From positions 1,240,001 to 1,304,000 of the forward strand of contig CAWHVW010000003.1 in assembly GCA_963832965.1 (NCBI GenBank): a DNA stretch of 64,000 nt, in the 5' to 3' direction. Below the pieces are notes generated by a model, which saw only the letters and a list, made by a program, of their open reading frames with translations, was not told the origin of the DNA and did no database searches. The translations under genes were made by a program, and so were the position numbers. Source of the DNA: CAWACP01 sp963832965 (lineage in GTDB: Bacteria; Acidobacteriota; Terriglobia; Bryobacterales; Bryobacteraceae). Of this stretch, positions 42,191 through 50,756 are shown piece by piece; position 1 is the stretch's first letter; every line of letters starts with the position of its first letter.

Positions 42191-44110
42191 TTGAAACTCT
42201 CCGAGCCCGCAGTGTGGGAGCCAACCGAGCGCTGGACCACCACGCACGCCACTGAGATGTACGATGTCGCCAGTTGGGGGAAAGGATATTTCTCCGTTGG
42301 CGAAAACGGGCACCTGTGGGTGCACCCCACCAAGGATCCCGCTCGCGGCATCGACATGATGGAGCTGGTGGAGAAACTCGAGCTGCGCGGCATTTCCCTG
42401 CCCATCCTCCTGCGCTTCGGCGAAATCCTGCAGCATCGTCTCGCCGAGTTGCACCAGGCCTTTGAGAACTCCATCGCCGAACACGGCTACAAAAGCAATT
42501 ACTGCTGCGTGTACCCCATCAAGGTGAACCAGCAGCGTCAGGTGGTGGAAGAGGTTCTGAAGTACGGGCGGCCGTTCAAGTTTGGTCTGGAGGCCGGTTC
42601 GAAGCCGGAGCTGCTGGCAGTTCTGGCCATCGCCGATAACGAAACGCCGATCATCTGCAACGGCTTCAAGGACGACGAATACATTGAGATGGTGACGCTG
42701 GCCCGCAAGATCGGCCGGCAGATCATCCCGGTGGTGGAAAAGTACACCGAGCTGGATCTGGTGATCAAGCATGCCGAGCAGGTGGGCGTTCGCCCGTCCA
42801 TCGGCCTGCGCGTGAAACTGGCCAGCCGTGGCGCGGGCCGCTGGAAATCTTCCGCGGGCTACCGCTCCAAGTTCGGCCTCACCGTCACCGAGGCGTTGCG
42901 CGCGCTGGAGCAGTTGAAGCTGCTGGGTATGGAAGACTGCCTCGAGCTGCTGCACTTCCATCTGGGCAGCCAGATCACCAATATCCGCCACATTAAGGCG
43001 GCGGTGATTGAAGCGGCCCGAATCTACACGGAACTGAAGCGGGCGGGCGCCGGTCTCCGTTACCTCGACGTTGGCGGCGGGCTGGGCATCGACTACGACG
43101 GCTCGCAGACGGACTTCGAATCGAGCGTCAATTACACGTTGCAGGAATACGCCAACGACGTCGTCTATCACGTGCAGAGCGTGTGCGACGAAGCCGAGGT
43201 GCCGCACCCAACGATCGTCAGCGAGAGCGGACGGGCGATCGCCGCTTATCACAGCGCGCTGGTTTTCAACGTTCTTGGCGTCACCGGCTTCGGCGAGGAG
43301 GAAGTGGAGCGCATTCCGGAAGATTCCGAGCAGCCGCTGATCGATTTGCAGGAAACCTCCCGCTCCCTCAGCCAGCGCAATCTGCTGGAGAGCTTTCATG
43401 ACGCGCAGCAGGCGCTGGATTCCGCGCTGAACCTGTTCAGCCTGGGCTACCTGCCGCTGGCCCAGCGCAGCCAGGCGGAGAATCTGTATTGGTCGATCTG
43501 CCGCAAGATCCAGAAAATGGCCAAGGGGCTCGAATACATGCCCGAGGAGCTGGAGATCCTGGACAGCCTGCTGGCGGAGACTTATTTCTGCAACTTCTCG
43601 CTGTTCCAGAGCATGCCGGACAGTTGGGCGGTGAAACAGCTTTTCCCGATCATGCCCATCCATCGTCTGGAAGAATCGCCCACTCGATTCGGCGTGCTGG
43701 GCGACATCTCCTGCGATTCGGACGGTAAGGTGGATCAGTTCATCGACCGGCGCGACATCAAGCGAACGCTGCCCCTGCATAGCTTCAACGGCCAGCCGTA
43801 CATCCTTGGCGCGTTTCTGGTGGGCGCTTACCAGGAGATCCTTGGCGATCTGCACAATCTGTTCGGCGACACCAACGCCGTCCACGTCAGCCTGGGCGAG
43901 GCTAACGAAGTGGTGCTCAACACGGTGGTGAAGGGCGACACGGTGCGGGAAGTTCTCGATTACGTCAATTACAGCTCGCGCGCGCTGATCGAGCAGTTTC
44001 GCTCCGACGTCGAATCGGCGCTGCGCGAAGGGCGCATCGGCTACGAAGAAGCCGGACGGCTGCTCCGGTTTTATGAAGAGGGCCTGAACGGCTACACCTA
44101 CCTCGAGTAA
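42191..44110 (+). CDS. speA: Biosynthetic arginine decarboxylase SpeA
   Basis: SpeA is a PLP enzyme turning arginine into agmatine for polyamine synthesis. The 639-residue protein matches the family throughout: DVASWGKGYFSVGENGHLWV, CCVYPIKVNQQRQVVEEVLK (PLP lysine in YPIKVNQQ), LEAGSKPELLAVLA, RVKLASRGAGRWKSSAGYRS, LHFHLGSQITNIRHIK and YLDVGGGLGIDYDGSQTDFE. Translation starts at a TTG 42191, supported by GGAGGA at 42175-42180 and the lack of a nearer ATG. It is followed after 17 bases by the TrmJ-type gene. Confidence 0.96.
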   Translation: MKLSEPAVWEPTERWTTTHATEMYDVASWGKGYFSVGENGHLWVHPTKDPARGIDMMELVEKLELRGISLPILLRFGEILQHRLAELHQAFENSIAEHGYKSNYCCVYPIKVNQQRQVVEEVLKYGRPFKFGLEAGSKPELLAVLAIADNETPIICNGFKDDEYIEMVTLARKIGRQIIPVVEKYTELDLVIKHAEQVGVRPSIGLRVKLASRGAGRWKSSAGYRSKFGLTVTEALRALEQLKLLGMEDCLELLHFHLGSQITNIRHIKAAVIEAARIYTELKRAGAGLRYLDVGGGLGIDYDGSQTDFESSVNYTLQEYANDVVYHVQSVCDEAEVPHPTIVSESGRAIAAYHSALVFNVLGVTGFGEEEVERIPEDSEQPLIDLQETSRSLSQRNLLESFHDAQQALDSALNLFSLGYLPLAQRSQAENLYWSICRKIQKMAKGLEYMPEELEILDSLLAETYFCNFSLFQSMPDSWAVKQLFPIMPIHRLEESPTRFGVLGDISCDSDGKVDQFIDRRDIKRTLPLHSFNGQPYILGAFLVGAYQEILGDLHNLFGDTNAVHVSLGEANEVVLNTVVKGDTVREVLDYVNYSSRALIEQFRSDVESALREGRIGYEEAGRLLRFYEEGLNGYTYLE

Positions 44111-44127
44111 TCGTTCCGGCCGCGCCG

Positions 44128-44880
44128 ATGAACGCCGATAAACGCAGATCAGAAACAACCGCGCTATCGGCGCCGGTGCGCGCCGGGAACCTGCGCGTGG
44201 TGTTAGTCTCGCCGCGCAATCCGCTGAACATTGGCGCGGCGGCCCGGGCCATGAGCAATTTCGGGTTCGCGCGGCTGGGCGTGGTGAACGCCTACGAGGT
44301 CGCTTTCCGGGAAGCGCGGTCGGCGGTGGGAGCCAGCGCGGTGGTGGGGAGCGCCGTCGAATACGGCAGCGTAACGGAAGCCGTGGCCGATTGCTCCCTC
44401 GTGGTGGGTACCACTTCCATCGGACACAGGCAACTGCAGCACCCGTTGCGGCGGCTGGAATACGGAGGGCGTCTCATCCGGCGCGCGCTGGCGAGCGAAC
44501 GAGTGGCACTGTTGTTCGGATCGGAGAAGTTCGGCCTCTCCAACGAAGACTTGAGCTGGTGCCACTGGCTCATTCGCATCCCCACGCGTGAGGAACACGG
44601 CTCCATGAACCTCGGGCAGGCGGTTGCGGTATGCCTATACGAGCTGATCCGCCGGCCGGTCACCGGCAAGCCCGAAGCGCGCAAAGCCGCGGGTTCGGGC
44701 GAGGTGGACCGCATCACCGACTATCTGTTGGAGGCGCTCCGGGAATCCGGCTACCCGCGCACCGCGACGACCCAGGTGAAGATTCGGCGCATGGTTCGCC
44801 GTTTGAATATCCCCAGGCAGGAAGCCGATGCCTGGATGGGCATGTTGCGCCAGATTGTCTGGAAGCTGGGGCAGGGATGA
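44128..44880 (+). CDS. tRNA/rRNA 2'-O-methyltransferase of the SpoU/TrmJ family
   Basis: SpoU-class enzymes methylate ribose 2'-OH groups using a knotted SAM site. The 250-residue protein has motif 1 LVSPRNPLNIGAAARAMSNF, the middle ALLFGSEKFGLSNEDLSWCH and the knot segment IPTREEHGSMNLGQAVAVCL, which match TrmJ best, followed by a C-terminal extension with two helices. Whether it acts on tRNA position 32 (TrmJ) cannot be seen from sequence alone. Confidence 0.9.
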   Translation: MNADKRRSETTALSAPVRAGNLRVVLVSPRNPLNIGAAARAMSNFGFARLGVVNAYEVAFREARSAVGASAVVGSAVEYGSVTEAVADCSLVVGTTSIGHRQLQHPLRRLEYGGRLIRRALASERVALLFGSEKFGLSNEDLSWCHWLIRIPTREEHGSMNLGQAVAVCLYELIRRPVTGKPEARKAAGSGEVDRITDYLLEALRESGYPRTATTQVKIRRMVRRLNIPRQEADAWMGMLRQIVWKLGQG

Positions 44881-44903
44881 CGCAGTGCTGTATAACTGAA
44901 GTG

Positions 44904-45128
44904 ATGACAAAGGTCCAACTCGACTATCCGCTCGTTCGCCCTTTTGCCGATGCCGACGCGCAGGCCATTGTCAACGTGCACAGCTGGTACGGCATTATGC
45001 GCGTCAAAGTGGCCCCCAGTCTTGACCGCATCAGCGTGGAATACGACGCCTCGCGCCTGAGCGAGAAAGACGTCGAGGACGTCATGTTCCGGTTTGCCAT
45101 CCCCATTCGCCGCCAGTTCACCGTGTAG
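44904..45128 (+). CDS. Small HMA-like fold protein without metal-binding cysteines
   Basis: The 74-residue product has a beta-alpha-beta-beta-alpha-beta order suggested by AIVNVHSWYGIMRVKVAPSL, DRISVEYDASRLSEKDVEDV and FRFAIPIRRQFTV, which is the heavy-metal-associated (HMA) layout, but the CxxC loop is replaced (the loop reads SWYG). Resemblance is by eye only. It follows the TrmJ-type gene by 23 bases and could be its downstream operon partner. ATG 44904 is chosen; an earlier ATG at 44878 overlaps the previous stop. Confidence 0.5.
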   Translation: MTKVQLDYPLVRPFADADAQAIVNVHSWYGIMRVKVAPSLDRISVEYDASRLSEKDVEDVMFRFAIPIRRQFTV

Positions 45129-45198
45129 ACCGGGTGAGGGTTACGGCCGCGGCGTTCGCCCTAATCTCCCGCTCACATTTGCCGATATGTCATAGAGG

Positions 45199-45504
45199 AT
45201 GTCTTTTCTGCGCCACAACGAGGAAGTCGACGCCGAAACCGTTCTGGCGCAGTTCAACCGCCTCATTCAGGAACTTCTCCGCGGCAACATGGCTCGCAAC
45301 ACGTTCCGGCCGTGGGAGATCGAGATTTTGCTGGATATCGAGTCCTGTGAGATCCGCGACTCCACCCGGCGCGAAACCCTGCGCCGGTACCAGCGCGCCG
45401 TGCAAAGACAGATGGAGAAAGGCGCCAATAAGCCGATGAAGCTGTCGGAGTACCTGGAATCTCTGCGCGTGCGCCGGCGCGAAAACGAATCCGCCACCGC
45501 CTGA
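45199..45504 (+). CDS. Hypothetical charged helical protein
   Basis: I do not recognise this 101-residue protein. It is mostly helical and basic, with Arg/Glu-rich sequence (IEILLDIESCEIRDSTRRET, then a LRRYQRAVQRQMEKGANKPM segment), no membrane segment and no signal. An ATAGAGG site precedes the ATG, which supports it being a real gene. Two REP hairpins follow within 61 bases of its stop. Confidence 0.6.
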   Translation: MSFLRHNEEVDAETVLAQFNRLIQELLRGNMARNTFRPWEIEILLDIESCEIRDSTRRETLRRYQRAVQRQMEKGANKPMKLSEYLESLRVRRRENESATA

Positions 45505-45511
45505 GTCAACC

Positions 45512-45535
45512 AACGCGGCTCTTCGCCGCGTGTCC
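45512..45535. repeat. REP hairpin copy D
   Basis: ACGCGGC (45513-45519) and GCCGCGT (45525-45531) pair around loop TCTTC with the GTCC tail, the same core as the REP copies flanking the RAYT gene about 40 kb upstream. Confidence 0.85.
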
Positions 45536-45541
45536 CAACTT

Positions 45542-45565
45542 AACGCGGCTCTCCGCCGCGTGTCC
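45542..45565. repeat. REP hairpin copy E
   Basis: Second copy 30 bases after copy D with loop TCTCC and the GTCC tail; the pair is a tandem direct repeat. Located between the charged helical gene and yggX. Confidence 0.85.
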
Positions 45566-45618
45566 ACTGCCGGTGGGACCGCTGCGCTATCCTGAATGCA
45601 GGAGAAAAACCAAACAAA

Positions 45619-45948
45619 ATGGGCTGCGGATGCGGCGCGTCAGGTCCGAGTGTCCCCAACGAGCCGGGTAAGCGCATGGTGTTTTGCGCAAAGTTCCAGA
45701 AGGAAATGCCGGGACTCGATGAGATTCCTTTCGAAGGCCACCCCCTCGGCCAGCGAATCTACGACAACGTGTCGAAGGAAGCCTGGCGTCTTTGGGTTGA
45801 ACACATGAAGATGATCATGAACGAATACCGGCTCAACCTGGGCACCCAGGAAGCGCAGGAGTTCCTGATCAAGCAGATGGAAGAATACTTCTTCGGAGAA
45901 GGCTCGGCGTTTCCTCCCGGCTACGTTCCGCCCAGCCACGGCCACTGA
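45619..45948 (+). CDS. yggX: Fe(II)-trafficking / oxidative damage protection protein YggX, with cysteine-rich N-terminal extension
   Basis: YggX protects iron-sulfur proteins from oxidative damage and may traffic Fe(II). From about residue 19 the product follows the family: MVFCAKFQKEMPGLDEIPFE (conserved Cys), GHPLGQRIYDNVSKEAWRLW and EYRLNLGTQEAQEFLIKQME. The first 18 residues (MGCGCGASGPSVPNEPGK) are an extra piece with closely spaced Cys not found in typical 85-90 residue YggX. An AGGAG site at about 45599 with ATG 45619 supports the long start. The extension might bind metal. Confidence 0.88.
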   Translation: MGCGCGASGPSVPNEPGKRMVFCAKFQKEMPGLDEIPFEGHPLGQRIYDNVSKEAWRLWVEHMKMIMNEYRLNLGTQEAQEFLIKQMEEYFFGEGSAFPPGYVPPSHGH

Positions 45949-45957
45949 GCGCCGGCC

Positions 45958-47217
45958 CTAGCTTCGAGCGAAGTACAAGGCCGCGGCGCGGTCCATTTCG
46001 CCTTTGCTCATAATGGGCTGCCGGCCCTCGTACCTGCCGATGGACGTCAGAATGCTGCAGATATCCGCGGGGTAACATGCTCGCAACTCCGTGCGGCCGT
46101 CGCGCAGGCAAATCTCGCGCATGTATTCGGCGCTGTCCGGCTCCACGGCAATCCCCTTGGCTCCCACCACCCGCTGGAAAATCAGGTCGAAGGAGCGGGC
46201 GTCGACGGCGTCGACGAAGATCTTGTTGTGGATGCGGCGCAGGAACGCTTCATCGGCGAGATCGCCGGGGTCCAGGTTGGTGGAGAATACCACCATCAGC
46301 TCGAACGGAATCTGGAATTTGACGCCATAGCGCAGCATCAGGTAATCGACGCGCCGGTCGAGCGGAACAATCCAGCGGTTCAGAAGATCGCGCGGCGACA
46401 TGAGCTGACGGCCAAAGTCGTCAATGATGAAGATGCCGTTGTTGGCCTTCATCTGCAGGGGCGCTGCGTAAATGCCCGAGCTTTCGTCCAGGCGCAATTC
46501 CAGCATGCTGGGGATCAGTTCGCCGCCTACCACGATGCAGGGCCGGCGGCAGAGAACCCAGCGCGCGTCCACTGCGGTCTCCTCGCTTTCCACGGGCTGG
46601 TGGACCACGGGGTCATACAAGCTGATGACCTGGCCATCTACTTCCACCGCGTACGGGAGATACACCGTGTCGGAATAGACACGCAACATGCGCTCGGCGA
46701 GGCTGGTCTTGCCGTTTCCGGTGGGTCCGTACACGAAGATGGAGTTTTGGGAGATGAGAGCGGGGCCTAACTGGTCCAACAAGCCATCCGGCACCACCAG
46801 ATCCGAGAAGGCCTGGCGCAAGGAGCGGCGGTCGATCTGGACGCGGGCGGTCTGAGCTTTGGTGGCGATGCTGTAGTCGCGCAGGGAGACGGGCGTCGCT
46901 CCGGCATATTGGCTCAACTGAAACCGTTCTCCGGCCAGGCTCTTTCCCGCCGCCGACAGCGTGAAGCTGTAATCGTTACCCTGCATGCCCTTCACTTCCA
47001 CCAGGTGCTGTGATCGTAAGTGCTGAAAAATGTTGTTGATCACGGGCACGGGGACGCGCAACGCATTGCTCAGCGATTGCAGGGTGCTTCCGCCTTCCAA
47101 CAGCGACCGGCGCATCACCAGGTCGACGAGGAGCGAGTGCGGAATGCCCAGTTCTTCGACGGTTTGCGGGATTGGAGGAGCGAACGCGGGACGAGTCGGC
47201 GCAAGGATGGCAGGCAT
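45958..47217 (-). CDS. AAA+ ATPase with N-terminal winged-helix-like region
   Basis: The 419-residue protein begins with a small helical region resembling a winged helix (SLLVDLVMRRSLLEGGSTLQ then SLSNALRVPVPVINNIFQHL), then a AAA+ core with Walker A FVYGPTGNGKTSLAERMLRV, Walker B GIFIIDDFGRQL, sensor-like MVVFSTNLDPGDL and an Arg-containing FLRRIHNKIFV. It does not look like TadA/GspE secretion ATPases. It is divergent from a secretin gene with about 50-65 bases between starts, and I infer that the two may share a job. The specific function is not known to me. Confidence 0.75.
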   Translation of the reverse strand: MPAILAPTRPAFAPPIPQTVEELGIPHSLLVDLVMRRSLLEGGSTLQSLSNALRVPVPVINNIFQHLRSQHLVEVKGMQGNDYSFTLSAAGKSLAGERFQLSQYAGATPVSLRDYSIATKAQTARVQIDRRSLRQAFSDLVVPDGLLDQLGPALISQNSIFVYGPTGNGKTSLAERMLRVYSDTVYLPYAVEVDGQVISLYDPVVHQPVESEETAVDARWVLCRRPCIVVGGELIPSMLELRLDESSGIYAAPLQMKANNGIFIIDDFGRQLMSPRDLLNRWIVPLDRRVDYLMLRYGVKFQIPFELMVVFSTNLDPGDLADEAFLRRIHNKIFVDAVDARSFDLIFQRVVGAKGIAVEPDSAEYMREICLRDGRTELRACYPADICSILTSIGRYEGRQPIMSKGEMDRAAALYFARS

Positions 47218-47267
47218 GTCTGATCTCTGAATCGGCTTTTGTGTGCAGATTGTTTATACACGCCAGG

Positions 47268-48926
47268 ATGGTCCGCGCCGTCATGCCTGTTGTGGGGTTT
47301 CGCCTTTGCATCGCCCTGGCTGTTCTTGCGGCCTGGTCCGGGGGTGGTTTCGCGGCTGCCAGCGACGCCAGCGATGCCGCTTCCCATCTGGCGCGCGCGG
47401 CTGCGAAGGCCGAGCGAAAGGGTGACGTGGCGCGAGCGTATGTCCTTTATTCCCATGCGTATGCGCTGGATCCTAGCAATCTGGCCTACGGCCAGTTCAT
47501 GCACAACCTGGAGGTCCTCAGCAAACTGGATCCCCGGCTCAAAGGCGAAGAGGACGCCATCAGGAAAGAACCCGAACCGGAAGCAGGACTCGATGACGGT
47601 TTGTTTGGCGAACTGACGGCGAGCGACGCGGCGGACGCGCTTAAACCTCTCCCTCCCACCGAGCTGAAAGCGAAGCCAGGACTGCAGGATTTCGATATCC
47701 GGGGCGACGGGAAGACGTTATATAAGCAGGTGGCCAAAGCTTTTGGGCTGCTGGTGGTCTTTGATTCCGAGTACTCCGCTTCTCCCACCACGCATTTTCA
47801 GTTAGAGCAGGTGGACTATCGAACGGCCCTGCGCGCGGTGGAGATGGCTACCGACTCGTTTGTGATCCCGGTGGGGGACCGGCTATTGTTTGTCGCCGCC
47901 GATACGCCCACCAAGCGCCAGCAATTTGAACGGAATGTCTCGGTGACCGTGCCCATTCCGGAAGCGGTCAGCGCTCAGGAGGTGCAGGACATCGTCAACG
48001 CCGTGCGCTCGAGCATGGACATTCAAAAGGTGACGGTGGACACCACGAATCGCATTGTATTGATGCGCGACCGGATCTCGAAAGTCCGCCCGGCTCAGGC
48101 CATCCTGGAGAGTTTGATGAGACCCCATCCGCAGGTGCTGCTGGAAGTGGAACTGCGGAGCCTGGATAGTTCGGATATGCTGCAGTGGGGTTTACCGCTG
48201 CCGTCTTCGTTTCCCCTGATCGACCTTGGCACGATCGCGAAATACGTGGCGCCGGCCTCGATTCCAGCGGGTTTCACGAGCTTCCTGACGTTTGGCGGCG
48301 GCGCTACCTTTCTGGGGATTGGCATCGCTTCGGCGAATCTGTTCGCTAATGTGTCGAACTCGCTCACCACGACCGTGTATCGGGCCGATCTGACGGCTTC
48401 CCAGGGCCTGCCCGCCACTTTGCACGTGGGCAGTAAGTATCCGCTGGTGACAAGTTCATTCACGGCGGGGCTTTCCTCCACTGCCACCGCCGGATCCACC
48501 TATCCTTCGCCCACCATTCAATATGAAGATCTGGGGTTCGAGCTCAAGCTTACGCCGCATGTGCAGGGAAGGGATGAGTTAACCCTGGAGGTGGAGGCTG
48601 ACTACACGCTGCTCGGCCAGGTGCAGGCGGATGGGATACCGGCGATCAATGAGCGGAAGTTCACATCCACGGTGCGGCTTCGCGAAGGCGAATGGGCCAT
48701 TCTTACCGGCCTGATGAGCAAGAGCGACGCGCTCAGTTTCAGCGGGATCGCCGGTCTGGGCGGCGTGCCGCTGGTTGGCAAGCTTCTCGGCTCCAACTCC
48801 CGCGACACCGAGTACACCAATACGCTGCTGGTGATCAAACCACGGCTGTTAAACCTGCCGCCGACGGAGTCTCCCGTCCCCCCGCTTCTGACCGGCACTG
48901 AAACAAAGCCCCTTTCCCTGCTCTAG
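47268..48926 (+). CDS. Secretin (type II/III secretion or type IV pilus outer-membrane channel)
   Basis: The product has a signal peptide (FRLCIALAVLAAWSGGGF then AA), a TPR-like helical region, an N-terminal secretin subdomain with FDIRGDGKTLYKQVAKAFGL and LEQVDYRTALRAVEMATDSF, a NolW-like piece (AQEVQDIVNAVRSSMDIQ), and the secretin barrel: ASQGLPATLHVGSKYPL, QYEDLGFELKLTPHV, TVRLREGEWAILTGLMSK, GIAGLGGVPLVGKLLGSNSR and NTLLVIKPRLL. ATG 47268 or 47283 could start it; 47283 gives a cleaner signal peptide. It is divergent from the AAA+ ATPase. It could serve the tadB/tadC pilus 7 kb away, which lacks its own secretin in the window. Confidence 0.88.
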   Translation: MVRAVMPVVGFRLCIALAVLAAWSGGGFAAASDASDAASHLARAAAKAERKGDVARAYVLYSHAYALDPSNLAYGQFMHNLEVLSKLDPRLKGEEDAIRKEPEPEAGLDDGLFGELTASDAADALKPLPPTELKAKPGLQDFDIRGDGKTLYKQVAKAFGLLVVFDSEYSASPTTHFQLEQVDYRTALRAVEMATDSFVIPVGDRLLFVAADTPTKRQQFERNVSVTVPIPEAVSAQEVQDIVNAVRSSMDIQKVTVDTTNRIVLMRDRISKVRPAQAILESLMRPHPQVLLEVELRSLDSSDMLQWGLPLPSSFPLIDLGTIAKYVAPASIPAGFTSFLTFGGGATFLGIGIASANLFANVSNSLTTTVYRADLTASQGLPATLHVGSKYPLVTSSFTAGLSSTATAGSTYPSPTIQYEDLGFELKLTPHVQGRDELTLEVEADYTLLGQVQADGIPAINERKFTSTVRLREGEWAILTGLMSKSDALSFSGIAGLGGVPLVGKLLGSNSRDTEYTNTLLVIKPRLLNLPPTESPVPPLLTGTETKPLSLL

Positions 48927-49000
48927 AATGGTTCAGGGGGCGGCTTGAATCAATTTTGGCCGTCCAGCATCCTATAACTCTGGGAGTTGAAAAAGAAACC

Positions 49001-49363
49001 ATGGCAGGCGAGAACACAGTGACCTCTACCGGTACCGGCGCAAGCAACACGATCACCTTTACCGATGCCAGCTTTGACACGGACGTTCTGAACTCGGAGG
49101 TCCCGGTTCTGGTGGACTTCTGGGCCAAGTGGTGCGGCCCTTGCAGGCAGATGGGCCCCACGGTGGACGCCATAGCGGGCGATTATGCGGGCAAGGTGAA
49201 GGTGGGCAAGATCGACGTGGACGATAACAACGGCACGGCCATGCGTTACAACATCCGGGGCATCCCCAGCCTGCTGCTGTTCAAAGGCGGCCGGGTGGTG
49301 GACCAGCGCGTGGGCGCCGTCGGCAAGTCCGATGTCCAGAAAATGCTGGACGCGCACGTCTAA
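49001..49363 (+). CDS. trxA: Thioredoxin
   Basis: The 120-residue product has the thioredoxin fold: SEVPVLVDFWAKWCGPCRQM with the active-site WCGPC (Cys45 and Cys48), KVGKIDVDDNNGTAMRYNIR, GIPSLLLFKGGRVVDQRVGA with the cis-Pro after GI. The first 15 residues are an extra Thr/Gly-rich piece. ATG 49001 is preceded by GGGAG. It overlaps the next gene by 32 bases in another frame. Confidence 0.96.
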   Translation: MAGENTVTSTGTGASNTITFTDASFDTDVLNSEVPVLVDFWAKWCGPCRQMGPTVDAIAGDYAGKVKVGKIDVDDNNGTAMRYNIRGIPSLLLFKGGRVVDQRVGAVGKSDVQKMLDAHV

Positions 49364-50705
49364 AGCCCTCGCTGCGGGGTTGCTGGCAGTCCTGACTCTC
49401 CTCCCCACTCTGGCGAGGGCCGAAACTTCATCGGAACAATACCGCGTTTATACCGACGCCCCGCGTCTTTTCCTGCGCCCGCAGCGGCTGCGGCTCTTGC
49501 GGAGGGAACGTGAACGGCAGTCGATTCGCTGGATGCAGTTAAACGCTTTGGTGAGCGGGGGCGCGCCGATGAGTGAGCCGGGGTTCGCCGAAGCGCTCTT
49601 TTTTGCCGCCAGCGGCGACAAGATTGCCGCCCACAAGGCCGCCGACTGGGCAATTCGCGATGGCCGGGATACCCGCCAGGCTGCTTTGGTGCTGGACTGG
49701 TGCCGTGACGCGCTTTCAGAAGACGAGCGGAAGACGCTCGCCCGCCGGCTGGAAGGAGCGCTTTCCCAGGAAGACGAAGGTAACGTTGGCGCCGTGCGGG
49801 ATCGGGTGCTCGCCGCGATCGCCGTTGCCGACTACGCTCCGGCTGCGTCCGAGCGGGCGCTTCAGTTTGCCGTGGAACGCTGGTGGCGAGAACGGACGGC
49901 TCCCCGCCTCCGCTCCGGCGAACTCAGCTTCACGCAGGCGGAACTGTATCCTCTTTTCGAAATTATCCACGCGATTCGCGACAACCTGAATATTGATTTG
50001 CGCGAGGATGTCCCGCGCTATTTCAAGCCGCTTCCGCTGTGGTACGTAGCCAGCTTTTACCCGGCTCCCTTTGAAGCGGCGGCAAACGAATTCCGAATTC
50101 CCTGCTGGACCGGAAGACAGGAGCCGGATTTGAGGGCCGCCGGACTGGCGCGCGCGGCGGGCCTGGCCATGGTTGCGTCCGACACCAACGCGACGGAGAC
50201 GCAGTATGCGCAGGGGTTCCTGATTCAGGACCGCTTTATCATGCGCGAGACCTTCGGCGCGCCGTACGAGTTCCTGTGGGCGAATCCGTATCAGCCCGGG
50301 CTGGCCAACGCGCTACTCCCGCTGGTGTTCTATGACGCAGCGCAGGGCGCTTTGTTCGTGCGCTCCTCCTGGGACGAGGACGCGCGCTGGTTTGGCATTG
50401 TGGGCCATGAGTTCCAGCTATTTGAGGACGGCCGCGTGCGCGTGCTGGAGATGGGTCCGGCCGCCGCGGCGCCGCATCCGCTGGAGATGGGCGAAGCCGA
50501 GGTGGTGCAGTGGCGCGTTCCCCTGCATGTGGAGGCTGGCGCCGATGCGCTGTTCGTGGTGGGCGGTAAGGCGGGCGCGAAGTACAACGTTGAGATCGAG
50601 GACGAAGAGATGCAGGAATCCGAAGCGGATCGCGCGGGCACGGTGCGGCTGGACCTGCCGAAAAACCGGCGCACGCTGGTGTACCTTTCGGATGTACGGC
50701 ATTAA
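49332..50705 (+). CDS. Secreted alpha-helical protein, heparinase II/III-like or unknown
   Basis: The 457-residue product has a signal peptide (KALAAGLLAVLTLLPTLARA) followed by mostly helical sequence up to about 200 (an alpha/alpha-barrel-like run), then a beta-rich second half with FLWANPYQPGLANALLPLVF and VFYDAAQGALFVRSSWDEDA, ending in a beta-sandwich-like tail. This order recalls polysaccharide lyases of the heparinase II/III type, but I see no catalytic motif that would confirm it. Its start lies inside trxA, 32 bases before the stop. Confidence 0.55.
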   Translation: MSRKCWTRTSKALAAGLLAVLTLLPTLARAETSSEQYRVYTDAPRLFLRPQRLRLLRRERERQSIRWMQLNALVSGGAPMSEPGFAEALFFAASGDKIAAHKAADWAIRDGRDTRQAALVLDWCRDALSEDERKTLARRLEGALSQEDEGNVGAVRDRVLAAIAVADYAPAASERALQFAVERWWRERTAPRLRSGELSFTQAELYPLFEIIHAIRDNLNIDLREDVPRYFKPLPLWYVASFYPAPFEAAANEFRIPCWTGRQEPDLRAAGLARAAGLAMVASDTNATETQYAQGFLIQDRFIMRETFGAPYEFLWANPYQPGLANALLPLVFYDAAQGALFVRSSWDEDARWFGIVGHEFQLFEDGRVRVLEMGPAAAAPHPLEMGEAEVVQWRVPLHVEAGADALFVVGGKAGAKYNVEIEDEEMQESEADRAGTVRLDLPKNRRTLVYLSDVRH

Positions 50706-50756
50706 TGTTCCCAGGGGTTGCGACAGCCCACGCTATGCTGTTAGGCAGCTTCTTCC

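Noticed and set aside
44138..44147. GCCGATAA-like sequence near the TrmJ-type gene start
   Set aside because: It lies inside the start of a housekeeping gene, lacks a TAAA-type -35 partner at the right distance and has no flagellar context.
45511..45565. CRISPR-like spacing of the two REP hairpins
   Set aside because: Only two copies with a six-base gap, the same core as RAYT REPs, and no cas genes nearby.
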